Of a stretch of DNA of 33,873 bases, positions 7,630 through 16,488 are shown one piece after another; the stretch's first letter is position 1, and every line of letters starts with the position of its first letter. The stretch spans positions 1-33,873 of the forward strand of contig JAQUBO010000019.1 in assembly GCA_028686735.1 (NCBI GenBank). Direction: 5' to 3'. The notes under the pieces were generated by a model. The model did not search any database and was not told where the DNA came from. It worked only from the letters and a program-made list of their open reading frames with translations. This DNA comes from Bacteroidales bacterium. GTDB lineage: Bacteria; Bacteroidota; Bacteroidia; Bacteroidales; ML635J-15. Position numbers and translations under genes: made by a program.

Positions 7630-8907
7630 ATGAAGAAACTTAGGATTGATAATAAATGGTTCATTGTAATAATGGGGACACTTACTCATTTAGGCATAGG
7701 AACCGTTTATGCATGGAGTTTTTTTCAAATCCCTATTACCAAATCATCGGGCTGGTCAAATACTGAAGTTGCATGGGTTTTTAGCATCTCTATTTTTATG
7801 TTAGGTCTAAGTGCCGCATGGGGAGGAACGAAAATAAACAAATATGGACCACGTAAATTAGCTATTACTGGGGGAGTCTTTTATGCTTTAGGATACATTA
7901 TTTCTAGCTATGCTTTATCATCAAGTAGCTTATGGCTTTTATATCTTGCATTTGGAGTGTTAGGTGGTACTGGCTTGGGATTAGTATATGTTACTCCCGT
8001 TGCTACAGTATCTAAATGGTTTACAAACAAACAGGGATTGGCGACTGGCATTGTAATTATGGGGTTTGGGTTAGGTGCATTAGTTATGTCCAAATTATTA
8101 GCCCCTTTCTTCTTACAATTAAGTAATCAAAACTTAAATATGACCTTCTTGTATATTGGTTTGACTTTAATTGTATTATTACCTTTTTGTGCTTCATTTT
8201 TAAAAATGCCCCCAGATAGAAAAAAAGAGATCAAATCAGAGCGACCTCTTGTAGCAGAAAAAAACTCTCCTTTCAAATATATTTTTTCAAAATCATTTAT
8301 CATTATTTGGCTGATATTTATGATAAACATTATTGCAGGTATGATTTTTATCTCTTTCCAATCTCCTTTATTACAAGATTTACTAAAACTAAGGATGCCT
8401 CCAACTACCAATTTTAATAGTGCAGATGTAATAAACATTCTTAATACTGCTGGGGCAACTCTTATTGCAGTTAGTTCTATATTTAATGGATTAGGAAGGT
8501 TTTTTTGGGGAGCTATTTCCGATAAAATTGGCCGTTTTACTACATTTAGAGTATTATTAGTACTCCAAGCACTTATTTTTATCATACTTATTTTCACTTC
8601 TCACCCTGTTTGGTTTTTTATCTGTGTATGTATAATATTATTGTGCTATGGTGGAGGCTTTGGGGTTATACCTTCGCTTATAAACGATAACTACGGATCC
8701 AAACTAATGCCAGTATTATATGGAGCAGTACTTACTGCATGGGGAGTAGGAGGAATTATTGGACCACAAATTGTAGCATTTATGAAAGACAACTATCCTA
8801 AAAGTGCAGGATTATATGCCTTTATGATTAGCAGCGTACTACTCATTATTGGTTTTGGTTTGTCTTATTTATGTAAAGATCCAAAGAAAATAAAACTAAA
8901 AACATAG
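7630..8907 (+). CDS. MFS transporter of the oxalate/formate antiporter (OFA) family
   Basis: 425 residues from the preferred ATG at 7630. The frame also has an ATG at 7558, but the 24 extra residues are not OFA-like and overlap a -7 promoter box. Twelve membrane segments are expected. The first helix region GIGTVYAWSFFQIP, the helix 2-3 loop GPRKLAITGG and the second-half motif GRFFWGAISDKIGR are characteristic of the OFA subfamily of the major facilitator superfamily. Characterised OFA members exchange or cotransport small carboxylates such as oxalate, formate or lactate, so the substrate here cannot be fixed. It is encoded alone, between the antiporter and purH. The family is firm; the substrate is inference. 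Confidence 0.85.
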   Translation: MKKLRIDNKWFIVIMGTLTHLGIGTVYAWSFFQIPITKSSGWSNTEVAWVFSISIFMLGLSAAWGGTKINKYGPRKLAITGGVFYALGYIISSYALSSSSLWLLYLAFGVLGGTGLGLVYVTPVATVSKWFTNKQGLATGIVIMGFGLGALVMSKLLAPFFLQLSNQNLNMTFLYIGLTLIVLLPFCASFLKMPPDRKKEIKSERPLVAEKNSPFKYIFSKSFIIIWLIFMINIIAGMIFISFQSPLLQDLLKLRMPPTTNFNSADVINILNTAGATLIAVSSIFNGLGRFFWGAISDKIGRFTTFRVLLVLQALIFIILIFTSHPVWFFICVCIILLCYGGGFGVIPSLINDNYGSKLMPVLYGAVLTAWGVGGIIGPQIVAFMKDNYPKSAGLYAFMISSVLLIIGFGLSYLCKDPKKIKLKT

Positions 8908-8927
8908 CGAAAAAAAACTAAAAACTG

Positions 8928-8935
8928 TATTTTTG
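8928..8935 (+). promoter_or_regulatory. -7 element upstream of purH
   Basis: TATTTTTG fits TAnnTTTG and ends 35 bp before the purH ATG. There is no clear -33 partner. It would give a leader of about 30 nt. Confidence 0.4.
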
Positions 8936-8970
8936 ATGAAAAATAATTTATTCTATTAAATTTTAATTTT

Positions 8971-10488
8971 ATGCAAAAGAAAATCAACTCAGCTCTAATT
9001 TCAGTATATCATAAAGATGGCCTTGATGCTATAGTAAAATGCCTAAATGATTATGGGGTAAAAATGTATTCAACAGGAGGCACATTTGAGTACATAAAAT
9101 CATTAGATATTCCTGCAATTCAAATTGAAGACTTAACTGGATATCCGTCAATACTTGATGGACGTGTTAAAACCTTGCATCCAAAAGTGTTTGGGGGGAT
9201 ATTATCTATCCGAGATAATAAAGAACATGTTGTTGAAACAAATAAATATGACATCCCCGCAATTGACTTAGTAATTGTTGATTTATACCCATTCGAGAAA
9301 ACTATCGAAAATGAAACTGAAGAAGAAACTATTATTGAAAAAATAGATATAGGAGGAATTTCATTAATACGTGCTGCCGCCAAAAACTATAAAGATGTTT
9401 TAGTTGTATCGCATCGAGGTCAATATCACAATTTGCATAGTCTGCTAGAAGAAAACAAATGCCACACCGACTTAGATACTCGTAAATTGTTCGCTCGGCA
9501 ATCTTTTGGAGTTAGTGCAGCTTATGATACAGCAATTTTTAATTGGTTTGACAAAAATAACTTTTCTGAATTTAAAGTATCTCATTCTTGTAATAGACCC
9601 CTTAGATATGGAGAAAACCCTCACCAAAAAGCGTTTTTCTTTGGAGATTTTGAGAAAATATTTGACCAAATACACGGCAAAGAAATTAGTTATAATAATA
9701 TTTTAGATATAGATGCAGCTATCAATCTTATAAGCGAATTTGATGAAACTACAATTGCGATTTTAAAACATAATAATGCTTGCGGAATAGCTTCTCGAAA
9801 CTCTCTTGTAACAGCATGGCAAGATGCACTAGCTGCAGACCCAGTTTCTGCATTTGGTGGGATTATTATTTCTAATAAGATAATCGATCAAATCACAGCC
9901 GAAGAAATAAATAAAATATTCTTTGAAATTATTATTGCTCCCGATTATACCGAAGATACTCTTGAATTACTAAAGCAAAAGAAAAACAGAATAATACTTG
10001 TTCAAAAAGAATCTATTTTACTTAAAAACACCTATAGAACTGTATTAAACGGTGTATTAGTGCAAGATAGAGATGCTAAAATTGAGTTAGCTTCTGATTT
10101 AAAATTTGTTACAAATCAACAACCAGATAACAATCAAATTAATGATTTATTGTTTGCAAACCGCATAGTTAAAAACACCAAATCAAATGCAATAGTGCTA
10201 GTAAAAGACTCTCAATTATTAGCCAGCGGTACAGGGCAAACATCTCGTGTTGATGCACTCAAGCAAGCAATTGAGAAAGCAAAAAACTTCGGTTTTGACC
10301 TTAATGGAGCAGTTTTAGCATCTGATGCATTTTTCCCATTCAGTGATTCGATTGAGATTGCTTATAAACATGGAATTAAAGCAGTAATACAACCTGGTGG
10401 ATCAATTCGTGACAATGAAACAATCGATTTTTGCAATGAAAATCATATTGCTATGGTTTTTACAGGAATTCGACATTTTAAACATTAA
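8971..10488 (+). CDS. purH: Bifunctional AICAR transformylase/IMP cyclohydrolase PurH
   Basis: 505 residues, full length. It catalyses the last two steps of IMP synthesis: formyl transfer from 10-formyl-THF to AICAR, then ring closure. The N-terminal MGS-like cyclohydrolase domain (about 1-130) shows MYSTGGT, DGRVKTLHPKVFGG and RAAAKNY. The transformylase domain contains RYGENPHQ and the catalytic pair Lys266-His267 in KHNNACG, where Ala stands in place of the more common Pro. DAFFPFSD and QPGGSIRD are seen near the C-terminus. It lies upstream of mreB, a gene order I know from other Bacteroidota, but 215 nt and a separate promoter lie between them. It links to the formyl-THF ligase gene farther downstream. 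Confidence 0.97.
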   Translation: MQKKINSALISVYHKDGLDAIVKCLNDYGVKMYSTGGTFEYIKSLDIPAIQIEDLTGYPSILDGRVKTLHPKVFGGILSIRDNKEHVVETNKYDIPAIDLVIVDLYPFEKTIENETEEETIIEKIDIGGISLIRAAAKNYKDVLVVSHRGQYHNLHSLLEENKCHTDLDTRKLFARQSFGVSAAYDTAIFNWFDKNNFSEFKVSHSCNRPLRYGENPHQKAFFFGDFEKIFDQIHGKEISYNNILDIDAAINLISEFDETTIAILKHNNACGIASRNSLVTAWQDALAADPVSAFGGIIISNKIIDQITAEEINKIFFEIIIAPDYTEDTLELLKQKKNRIILVQKESILLKNTYRTVLNGVLVQDRDAKIELASDLKFVTNQQPDNNQINDLLFANRIVKNTKSNAIVLVKDSQLLASGTGQTSRVDALKQAIEKAKNFGFDLNGAVLASDAFFPFSDSIEIAYKHGIKAVIQPGGSIRDNETIDFCNENHIAMVFTGIRHFKH

Positions 10489-10647
10489 ATCTTCATACTG
10501 CTTTTATACACTTTTTTATAATTTTAGACTTATTTTCGTCAGCTATTAAACTTTTTTTAATAATAAACAAATAAAAATCTAGCAGACCACTAATCTATAT
10601 TACTAATAATCAGCTGTTTACAAAAAACACGTTAAAATTTTTCTATC

Positions 10648-10678
10648 TTGCATATTTTTTAAAGATTGTGTATATTTC
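10648..10678 (+). promoter_or_regulatory. Promoter of the mreBCD-mrdA-rodA operon
   Basis: TTG at 10648-10650, 20 bp, then TATATTTC at 10671-10678, one mismatch from TAnnTTTG. The predicted start near 10683 leaves a 20-nt leader before the mreB ATG. The rest of the 215-bp gap after purH is AT-rich, and I see no other signal in it. Confidence 0.45.
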
Positions 10679-10703
10679 AGGCATATAAAATTGGACAATA
10701 ATT

Positions 10704-11726
10704 ATGGGACTTTTTTCATTTTTGCAGCAAGAAATAGCGATTGATCTTGGAACTGCTAACACAATAATAATACATAACGACAAGGTTGTTGTTGATGAAC
10801 CTTCGATTGTTGCACTTGACGAGCGTACAGGCAAATTAGTTGCAATTGGGCAAAGAGCCCGTCAAATGCAGGGTAAAACACACCAAGGTATTAAAACGGT
10901 AAGACCTTTACGTGATGGCGTAATTGCTGATTTTAATTCGGCTGAACTTATGATTCGAGGGATGATTAAAATGTTAAATAAAAATCGAAATTGGTTCAAT
11001 CCCTCATTAAAAATGGTAGTATGTATTCCTTCGGGTAGTACAGAAGTAGAATTACGTGCAGTTCGCGACTCTTCCGAACATGCAGGCGGACGCGAAGTAT
11101 ATATGATATACGAACCTATGGCTGCTGCAATTGGCATTGGGATGGACGTAGAGGCTCCTCAAGGTAATATGGTTGTTGATATTGGTGGGGGAACTACCGA
11201 AATTGCCGTTATTTCTTTGGGAGGAATAGTCTGTAACAGATCTACACGAGTTGCTGGAGACGATTTTACTGACGATATTCAAGAATACATGAGAAGACAA
11301 CATAATATAAAAATTGGTGAAAGAACAGCCGAAGATATAAAAATTAATGTCGGAGCTGCAATACCAGAACTTGAAAATCCGCCTACTGATTATATTGTAA
11401 GAGGACCTCATCAAATGACTGCCTTACCAATTGAAATTCCCGTTTCGTACCAAGAAATCGCACATAGCCTAGATAAATCTATTTCTAAAATTGAATCTGC
11501 AATTATGGCAGTGCTAGAACTTACACCGCCAGAGTTATATTCAGATATATTCACTCGAGGTATTTATCTTGGTGGTGGTGGGGCTTTGCTTAGAGGACTT
11601 GATAAACGTTTATCTGACAAAACAAATATCCCAGTACATGTTGCCGAAGATCCGCTACATGCTGTAGCTCGTGGTACAGGAATCGCACTTAAAAACGTAG
11701 ATAAATTCCAATTCTTGATACGATAA
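10704..11726 (+). CDS. mreB: Rod shape-determining protein MreB
   Basis: 340 residues, the standard MreB length. MreB is a bacterial actin that polymerises on the inner membrane and steers lateral cell-wall synthesis. The actin-fold motifs are visible: phosphate-1 IAIDLGTANT near residues 11-20, PLRDGVIADF, CIPSG, the phosphate-2 motif VVDIGGGTTEIAVIS, the EPMAAAIG segment and the adenosine loop YLGGGGALLRGL near the C-terminus. The N-terminal MGLFSFLQ may be a short membrane-binding helix. It is the first gene of a tight operon, 8 nt before mreC. The identification is essentially certain. Confidence 0.98.
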   Translation: MGLFSFLQQEIAIDLGTANTIIIHNDKVVVDEPSIVALDERTGKLVAIGQRARQMQGKTHQGIKTVRPLRDGVIADFNSAELMIRGMIKMLNKNRNWFNPSLKMVVCIPSGSTEVELRAVRDSSEHAGGREVYMIYEPMAAAIGIGMDVEAPQGNMVVDIGGGTTEIAVISLGGIVCNRSTRVAGDDFTDDIQEYMRRQHNIKIGERTAEDIKINVGAAIPELENPPTDYIVRGPHQMTALPIEIPVSYQEIAHSLDKSISKIESAIMAVLELTPPELYSDIFTRGIYLGGGGALLRGLDKRLSDKTNIPVHVAEDPLHAVARGTGIALKNVDKFQFLIR

Positions 11727-11734
11727 TCTTATAA

Positions 11735-12550
11735 ATGAAAAACTTATTAAACTTTATTGTAAAATATTTATACACTATTACTTTCATATTAATCGAAATA
11801 GTATGTTTTACTTTAATTTTTACTGCTAATAATTATCATAAAATAAGTTTTTTAAACTCCTCAAATAAAATAACTGCTGGCATTACTGAGCAATGGCACA
11901 ATATTACTGAATATCTTAGTTTAAAACACGTTAACGACAGCATTATCGCTGATAACCAAAGGCTTAGAAACCAATTAGAGAGATATCGTAAAGATAATAT
12001 CCCTGCTATAGAAGAAAGTGGCTTTGAATACGTATCTGCAAAAATTATTAGTGCTAATGTAAACTCAATAAAAAACTTTTTAACTATCAATAAAGGAGAA
12101 AAACATAAAATAAAGAAAGAAATGGGAGTTATTGGTGCTAATGGTATAGTTGGAATAGTGTACGACTGTTCAAGCAAATATGCCTCAATTATGCCTGTAA
12201 TAAATCCAAATATTAAAATCAGTGTAAAACTTCAAAAAAACGATTATTTTGGCTCGTTGTCTTGGGACAGTAAAAATAATAATATCGCACAGCTTGATGA
12301 AATACCTAATTATGTTAATATTAGTTTAGGCGACGAAATTGTTACAAGCGGCCATTCATCAATATTTCCTGAAGGAATTCCTGTAGGGATAGTCAGTGAG
12401 TTTACAGAAGATCAATCTAGCGGGTTCTATAAAATAACTGTAAACTTACATACTGATTATAATAATATTAGATATGTATATGTGATTATTAATAATAATT
12501 ATTCAGAACATATTAATATTAAAAATTTAATGACTGAGAGAAATGATTAA
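11735..12550 (+). CDS. mreC: Rod shape-determining protein MreC
   Basis: 271 residues. One N-terminal membrane helix (about 10-30, YTITFILIEIVCFTLIFTA) anchors a periplasmic protein. A coiled coil lies at about 60-95 (residues such as NQRLRNQLERYRKD), then the MreC beta domains, recognised by FLTINKGEKHKIKKEMGV, the NGIVGIV segment and GDEIVTSGHSSIFPEGIPVGIV. MreC connects cytoplasmic MreB to PBP2/RodA. It starts 8 nt after mreB and overlaps mreD by 8 nt, implying translational coupling. Confidence 0.95.
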   Translation: MKNLLNFIVKYLYTITFILIEIVCFTLIFTANNYHKISFLNSSNKITAGITEQWHNITEYLSLKHVNDSIIADNQRLRNQLERYRKDNIPAIEESGFEYVSAKIISANVNSIKNFLTINKGEKHKIKKEMGVIGANGIVGIVYDCSSKYASIMPVINPNIKISVKLQKNDYFGSLSWDSKNNNIAQLDEIPNYVNISLGDEIVTSGHSSIFPEGIPVGIVSEFTEDQSSGFYKITVNLHTDYNNIRYVYVIINNNYSEHINIKNLMTERND

Positions 12551-13049
12551 ACAAAACATCCGCTACATATTATTATTTCTGATATCTGTTTTAGTTCAGA
12601 CTCTTATTTTTGATAGAATCTATATTACTAATTATTTCTCAATATCGATTTATTTCCTGTTTATTTTACTATTACCTGTAAACGCAAATAAATACACAGT
12701 AATGGCATTAGCTTTTTTATTGGGATTATGCGTTGATGTGTTTAATTCAACACAAGGGCTACATGCGGCTGCATCAGTTTTACTTGCATATTTAAGACCT
12801 TTCGTATTACAGTTTTTTGCACCACGAGATGATTATGAACCAAATAAAGATTTGTCTATAAGAAATTACGGCTTGCTTTGGTTTTTAAAATATGCAGGAA
12901 TTTTAATATTTACACATCATCTGTTTTTATTTTATTTAGAGATATTTAGTTTCTCTTTTTTCTTTTTTACTCTATTAAGAGTAGTATTAAGCAGCATAAT
13001 AAGTTTGTTTTTTGTAAGTTTGGGGCACTTCCTATTTGTTAGAGATTAA
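12543..13049 (+). CDS. mreD: Rod shape-determining protein MreD
   Basis: 168 residues, hydrophobic, with about five membrane helices. MreD proteins are poorly conserved. The call rests on position between mreC and mrdA, size, topology and the family-like segment LGLCVDVFNSTQGLHAAASV (a D-x-F-x-S-x-x-G-x-H pattern). It acts in the inner membrane as part of the elongasome. The start overlaps the mreC end by 8 nt, and the stop is 2 nt before the PBP2 start. A charged loop with PRDDYEPNKD sits in the middle, as in Bacteroidota homologues. Confidence 0.9.
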   Translation: MIKQNIRYILLFLISVLVQTLIFDRIYITNYFSISIYFLFILLLPVNANKYTVMALAFLLGLCVDVFNSTQGLHAAASVLLAYLRPFVLQFFAPRDDYEPNKDLSIRNYGLLWFLKYAGILIFTHHLFLFYLEIFSFSFFFFTLLRVVLSSIISLFFVSLGHFLFVRD

Positions 13050-13051
13050 TT

Positions 13052-14878
13052 ATGAGTAATATTAAAAATAGAAAATATACGATTATTGGAATTGTAGTTA
13101 TCCTATTTTTAATATTATGGATCCAACTTTTTAATCTTCAAATAATTGATATATCATTAAAAATATCCTCAGACAACAATTCTCAACGTAAAATTGTAAT
13201 GTATCCTTCGCGAGGTCTAATATATGACCGAAATGGAAGCCTGTTAGTATCTAACGAAGCTGCCTACGACCTTATGCTTGTTCCTCGAAACATGAAAGAG
13301 TTTGATACTATCTCGCTTTGTGAAGATCTTAATATAAGCATTGAAAATTTTTACGAACGATTAATAAGCAGTCGTGAATACTCAAAATATAGGCCTTCTT
13401 TGTTTTATAAGCAAATAACTGCGACTCAATATGCAATATTACAAGAACACATGTATAAATACTACGGTTTTTTTGTACAGAAACGAACGCTGCGAAGGTA
13501 TAAAAAAGGCATTGCTGCTCACGTACTTGGTGATGTTGGCGAAGTAAGTCTAGAAACTTTAAAAAGTGATACATATTACTCGGGTGGCGATTATGTCGGG
13601 AAAAGTGGAGTAGAGAAATATTACGAAAAAACTTTACGTGGCGAAAAAGGAGTGCAAGTATATTTAGTTGATGTTTTTGGTAATATTAAAGACTCATATA
13701 TGAACGGCAGATATGATACGTTAGCCAAATCAGGACAAAATATTACACTTACAATTGACGCAGAACTCCAAAAATATGGAGAGTATCTGATGCAAAACAA
13801 AATTGGCAGCATAGTGGCTATCGAACCTGCAAGCGGAGAAATACTATCGCTGGTTTCAAGTCCTAGCTATGATCCTCAACTACTTGTCGGAAGAAGTAGA
13901 GGCTACAACTATGATAGCCTAATTAATCAAAATACAAAACCATTAATAAACAGAGCAATATCCTCAACCTATCCTCCAGGATCAATTTTTAAATTAGCAG
14001 TTTCGATTGTAGGATTAGACGAAAACGTTTTAAAGCCTTATACATATTATCCGTGTGATATATCAACTGTAGGTTGTCACAACCATCCTCCTGTTACTGG
14101 TGTAGAGCAAGCCATACAGTATTCTTGCAATCCTTATTTTTATTATGCTTTTAAAGCATTAGTACAGAGAGGTCTTGAAAAAAGCATATTTCGAGATTCT
14201 AGAATAGGACTGGAATTATGGAAAGAAAAAACAAAAAGTTTGGGTTTTGATAGAGCCTATGATATTGGAATACCTGGAGTAAACAAAGGTCAAATTCCTG
14301 GAGCCGACTTTTATGATAAACTATATGGCAAACATCGTTGGGCTTTTAGCACAATATATTCCCTTGGTATTGGTCAGGGTGAATTGCTAATCTCTCCTTT
14401 GCAAATGGCTAATTTTTGTGTGATAATTGCAAATAGAGGTTTTTACTATAACCCTCATATTGTTAAAAAAATTGATAATAGTCCAATAAAAGGGACAAAT
14501 ACACAAAAGATATTTACTCCTTTTGACAAAAAACATTTTGAGGTGGTAGCTAATGGAATGGATAAGGTTGTAAACGAAGAATTTGGAACAGGTTATTTCG
14601 CTAGAATAAAAGATATCAGAGTTTGTGGTAAAACTGGAACAGCTGAAAATCCGCATGGTGAAGATCATTCTATTTTTGTTGCATTTGCTCCTAAAGACCA
14701 CCCAAAAATTGCAGTTGCCGTATATGTTGAAAACGCAGGTTTCGGAAGTGTTTGGGCTGCTCCAATTGCTCGTCTTATGATAGAATACTATATAAAAGGT
14801 GAAGTTTCTGATTTACATCTAGAAAAACGAATTACAGAAAAAGATTTCATAAATATTCAACAAAAAGATGCCGAATAA
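13052..14878 (+). CDS. mrdA: Penicillin-binding protein 2, peptidoglycan D,D-transpeptidase
   Basis: 608 residues, normal for PBP2 (class B). The N-terminal membrane helix (about 10-26) is followed by the PBP dimer/pedestal domain, containing YPSRGLIYDRNG and the YxGxSGVEKYYE-type segment GKSGVEKYYEKTLRG. The transpeptidase motifs are Ser311-x-x-Lys314 (SIFK), Ser358-Cys-Asn360 (SCN) and Lys527-Thr-Gly-Thr (KTGT). It crosslinks lateral-wall peptidoglycan in the periplasm with RodA and is the target of mecillinam-type beta-lactams in other bacteria. It overlaps rodA by 11 nt, so the two are probably translationally coupled. Confidence 0.97.
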   Translation: MSNIKNRKYTIIGIVVILFLILWIQLFNLQIIDISLKISSDNNSQRKIVMYPSRGLIYDRNGSLLVSNEAAYDLMLVPRNMKEFDTISLCEDLNISIENFYERLISSREYSKYRPSLFYKQITATQYAILQEHMYKYYGFFVQKRTLRRYKKGIAAHVLGDVGEVSLETLKSDTYYSGGDYVGKSGVEKYYEKTLRGEKGVQVYLVDVFGNIKDSYMNGRYDTLAKSGQNITLTIDAELQKYGEYLMQNKIGSIVAIEPASGEILSLVSSPSYDPQLLVGRSRGYNYDSLINQNTKPLINRAISSTYPPGSIFKLAVSIVGLDENVLKPYTYYPCDISTVGCHNHPPVTGVEQAIQYSCNPYFYYAFKALVQRGLEKSIFRDSRIGLELWKEKTKSLGFDRAYDIGIPGVNKGQIPGADFYDKLYGKHRWAFSTIYSLGIGQGELLISPLQMANFCVIIANRGFYYNPHIVKKIDNSPIKGTNTQKIFTPFDKKHFEVVANGMDKVVNEEFGTGYFARIKDIRVCGKTGTAENPHGEDHSIFVAFAPKDHPKIAVAVYVENAGFGSVWAAPIARLMIEYYIKGEVSDLHLEKRITEKDFINIQQKDAE

Positions 14879-16298
14879 AAGAGGAAACATATTAATAAAC
14901 CTTGATTGGATAACTATTGTACTATATTTAGCATTAGTGTTTTTGGGCTGGCTTAATATCTATTCGGCTGTTTACGATGAGAATCATTCTAGTATTTTTG
15001 ACTTTACCCAAAGATACGGAAAACAATTAGTATGGATAAGTGCTGCGATATTTCTTATTTTTATTGTCTTAATTATTGATAGTAAGTTCTATTCAGCTTT
15101 TGCATATCCCTTTTATAGTGTTGGAATTACACTACTTATTTTGGTCTTATTCATTGGAGTTGAAGTAAATACATCGAAATCGTGGTTTGAAATTGGCTCT
15201 TTTCGAATGCAGCCTGTAGAGTTTACAAAAATCACTATTTGTCTAGCTTTGGCACAACTTTTAAGTAGTATTAGTTTTTCATGGGAAAAACCGAAAAGTG
15301 TCCTTACACTTATAGCATTACTCGGATTACCAGTATTACTAATTTTTATTCAAAATGACACAGGCTCGGCTCTAGTGTTTTTCTCATTCGTTTTTGTTCT
15401 TTATCGCGAAGGTTTTAATAAAGTATTGTTTATTACTTCTTTTGCAATAATTGCTTTATTTATACTTGCTCTTGTTACTAATTTAGAAGTCTTAGTTATC
15501 ACGGTATTAATCGCAAGCGTGCTAGGATATTTATTAACAAGTAGTCGAAATATGAACTCTAAAATCATATTCTACTCGTTTTTACTTTATGCTTCTATAT
15601 CACTCGTATTGCTAAACTATACAGATATGTTCTTAGGTAAAGAGATTATCCTGATACTAATAAATGTTGGCGTGGTGGCTCTTCAAATGTTTATAATGTT
15701 TTTTGTTAATAGAAATAAAGTATTAATGCTTTTTGCTATATTATTAATAAGTGTTAGTGGATTTATTTTTTCAGTTGATTATTTATTTTACAATGCTTTA
15801 CAAACCCATCAACAAAACAGAATAAACGAACTTTTAGGAAAAAATACTGACCCATTGGGGGTTGGATATAATGTTAATCAATCTAAAATAGCAATTGGGT
15901 CGGGAGGTTTTACAGGCAAAGGCTTTTTACAAGGAACTCAAACCAAATATAATTTTGTCCCAGAACAAAGCACTGACTTTATTTTTTGTACTATTGGAGA
16001 AGAATGGGGCTTTATAGGAACGAGTATTGTGTTATTTTTATTTGCTTTTTTAATAGTCAGAATAATTTTGTTGGCAGAACGGCAAAGATCAAAATTTTCG
16101 CGTATATACGGATATGGTGTAGCCTCAATACTGTTTTTTCATGTTGCTGTTAATATTGGCATGACAATTGGCCTGGCTCCTGTAATCGGGATACCTTTAC
16201 CGTTTTTCAGTTATGGAGGATCTTCGCTTTGGGCTTTTACAATATTGTTATTTATCTTTATTAAATTAGACTCCGACAGATTACAAATTTTTAGATAA
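14868..16298 (+). CDS. rodA: SEDS-family peptidoglycan glycosyltransferase RodA
   Basis: 476 residues, about 100 longer than E. coli RodA. SEDS hallmarks are FEIGSFRMQPVEFTKI, QNDTGSALVFF, FVPEQSTDFIF with the catalytic-type Asp370, EEWGFIG, and GIPLPFFSYGGSSL near the C-terminus. It polymerises lipid II into glycan strands together with PBP2. The extra length lies before Asp370, in roughly residues 195-310, and is largely hydrophobic, suggesting two to four additional membrane helices. From memory, Bacteroidota RodA proteins are often this long, so it is probably a lineage feature rather than an error. It is the last gene of the mre operon. Confidence 0.95.
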   Translation: MPNKRGNILINLDWITIVLYLALVFLGWLNIYSAVYDENHSSIFDFTQRYGKQLVWISAAIFLIFIVLIIDSKFYSAFAYPFYSVGITLLILVLFIGVEVNTSKSWFEIGSFRMQPVEFTKITICLALAQLLSSISFSWEKPKSVLTLIALLGLPVLLIFIQNDTGSALVFFSFVFVLYREGFNKVLFITSFAIIALFILALVTNLEVLVITVLIASVLGYLLTSSRNMNSKIIFYSFLLYASISLVLLNYTDMFLGKEIILILINVGVVALQMFIMFFVNRNKVLMLFAILLISVSGFIFSVDYLFYNALQTHQQNRINELLGKNTDPLGVGYNVNQSKIAIGSGGFTGKGFLQGTQTKYNFVPEQSTDFIFCTIGEEWGFIGTSIVLFLFAFLIVRIILLAERQRSKFSRIYGYGVASILFFHVAVNIGMTIGLAPVIGIPLPFFSYGGSSLWAFTILLFIFIKLDSDRLQIFR

Positions 16299-16488
16299 AT
16301 ACTAAATAGTCTTTGCAAGAAAACTAAATATTAAAACGCACTACAATATTATTCTTAAAAAACTTAGAGGTTTATACTCATTTTAACGAGTTGCTGCTAT
16401 ATTAGGCTTATTAACTCGCATTATTAAATTTGCATAAGTAAACAATTTTATTAAATATATGTTATATTTACAACAAAAATTATTTATT

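Noticed and set aside
16459-16488. Upstream ATG extension of formate-THF ligase
   Set aside because: The ten added residues do not fit the family N-terminus, which begins at the ATG at 16489.
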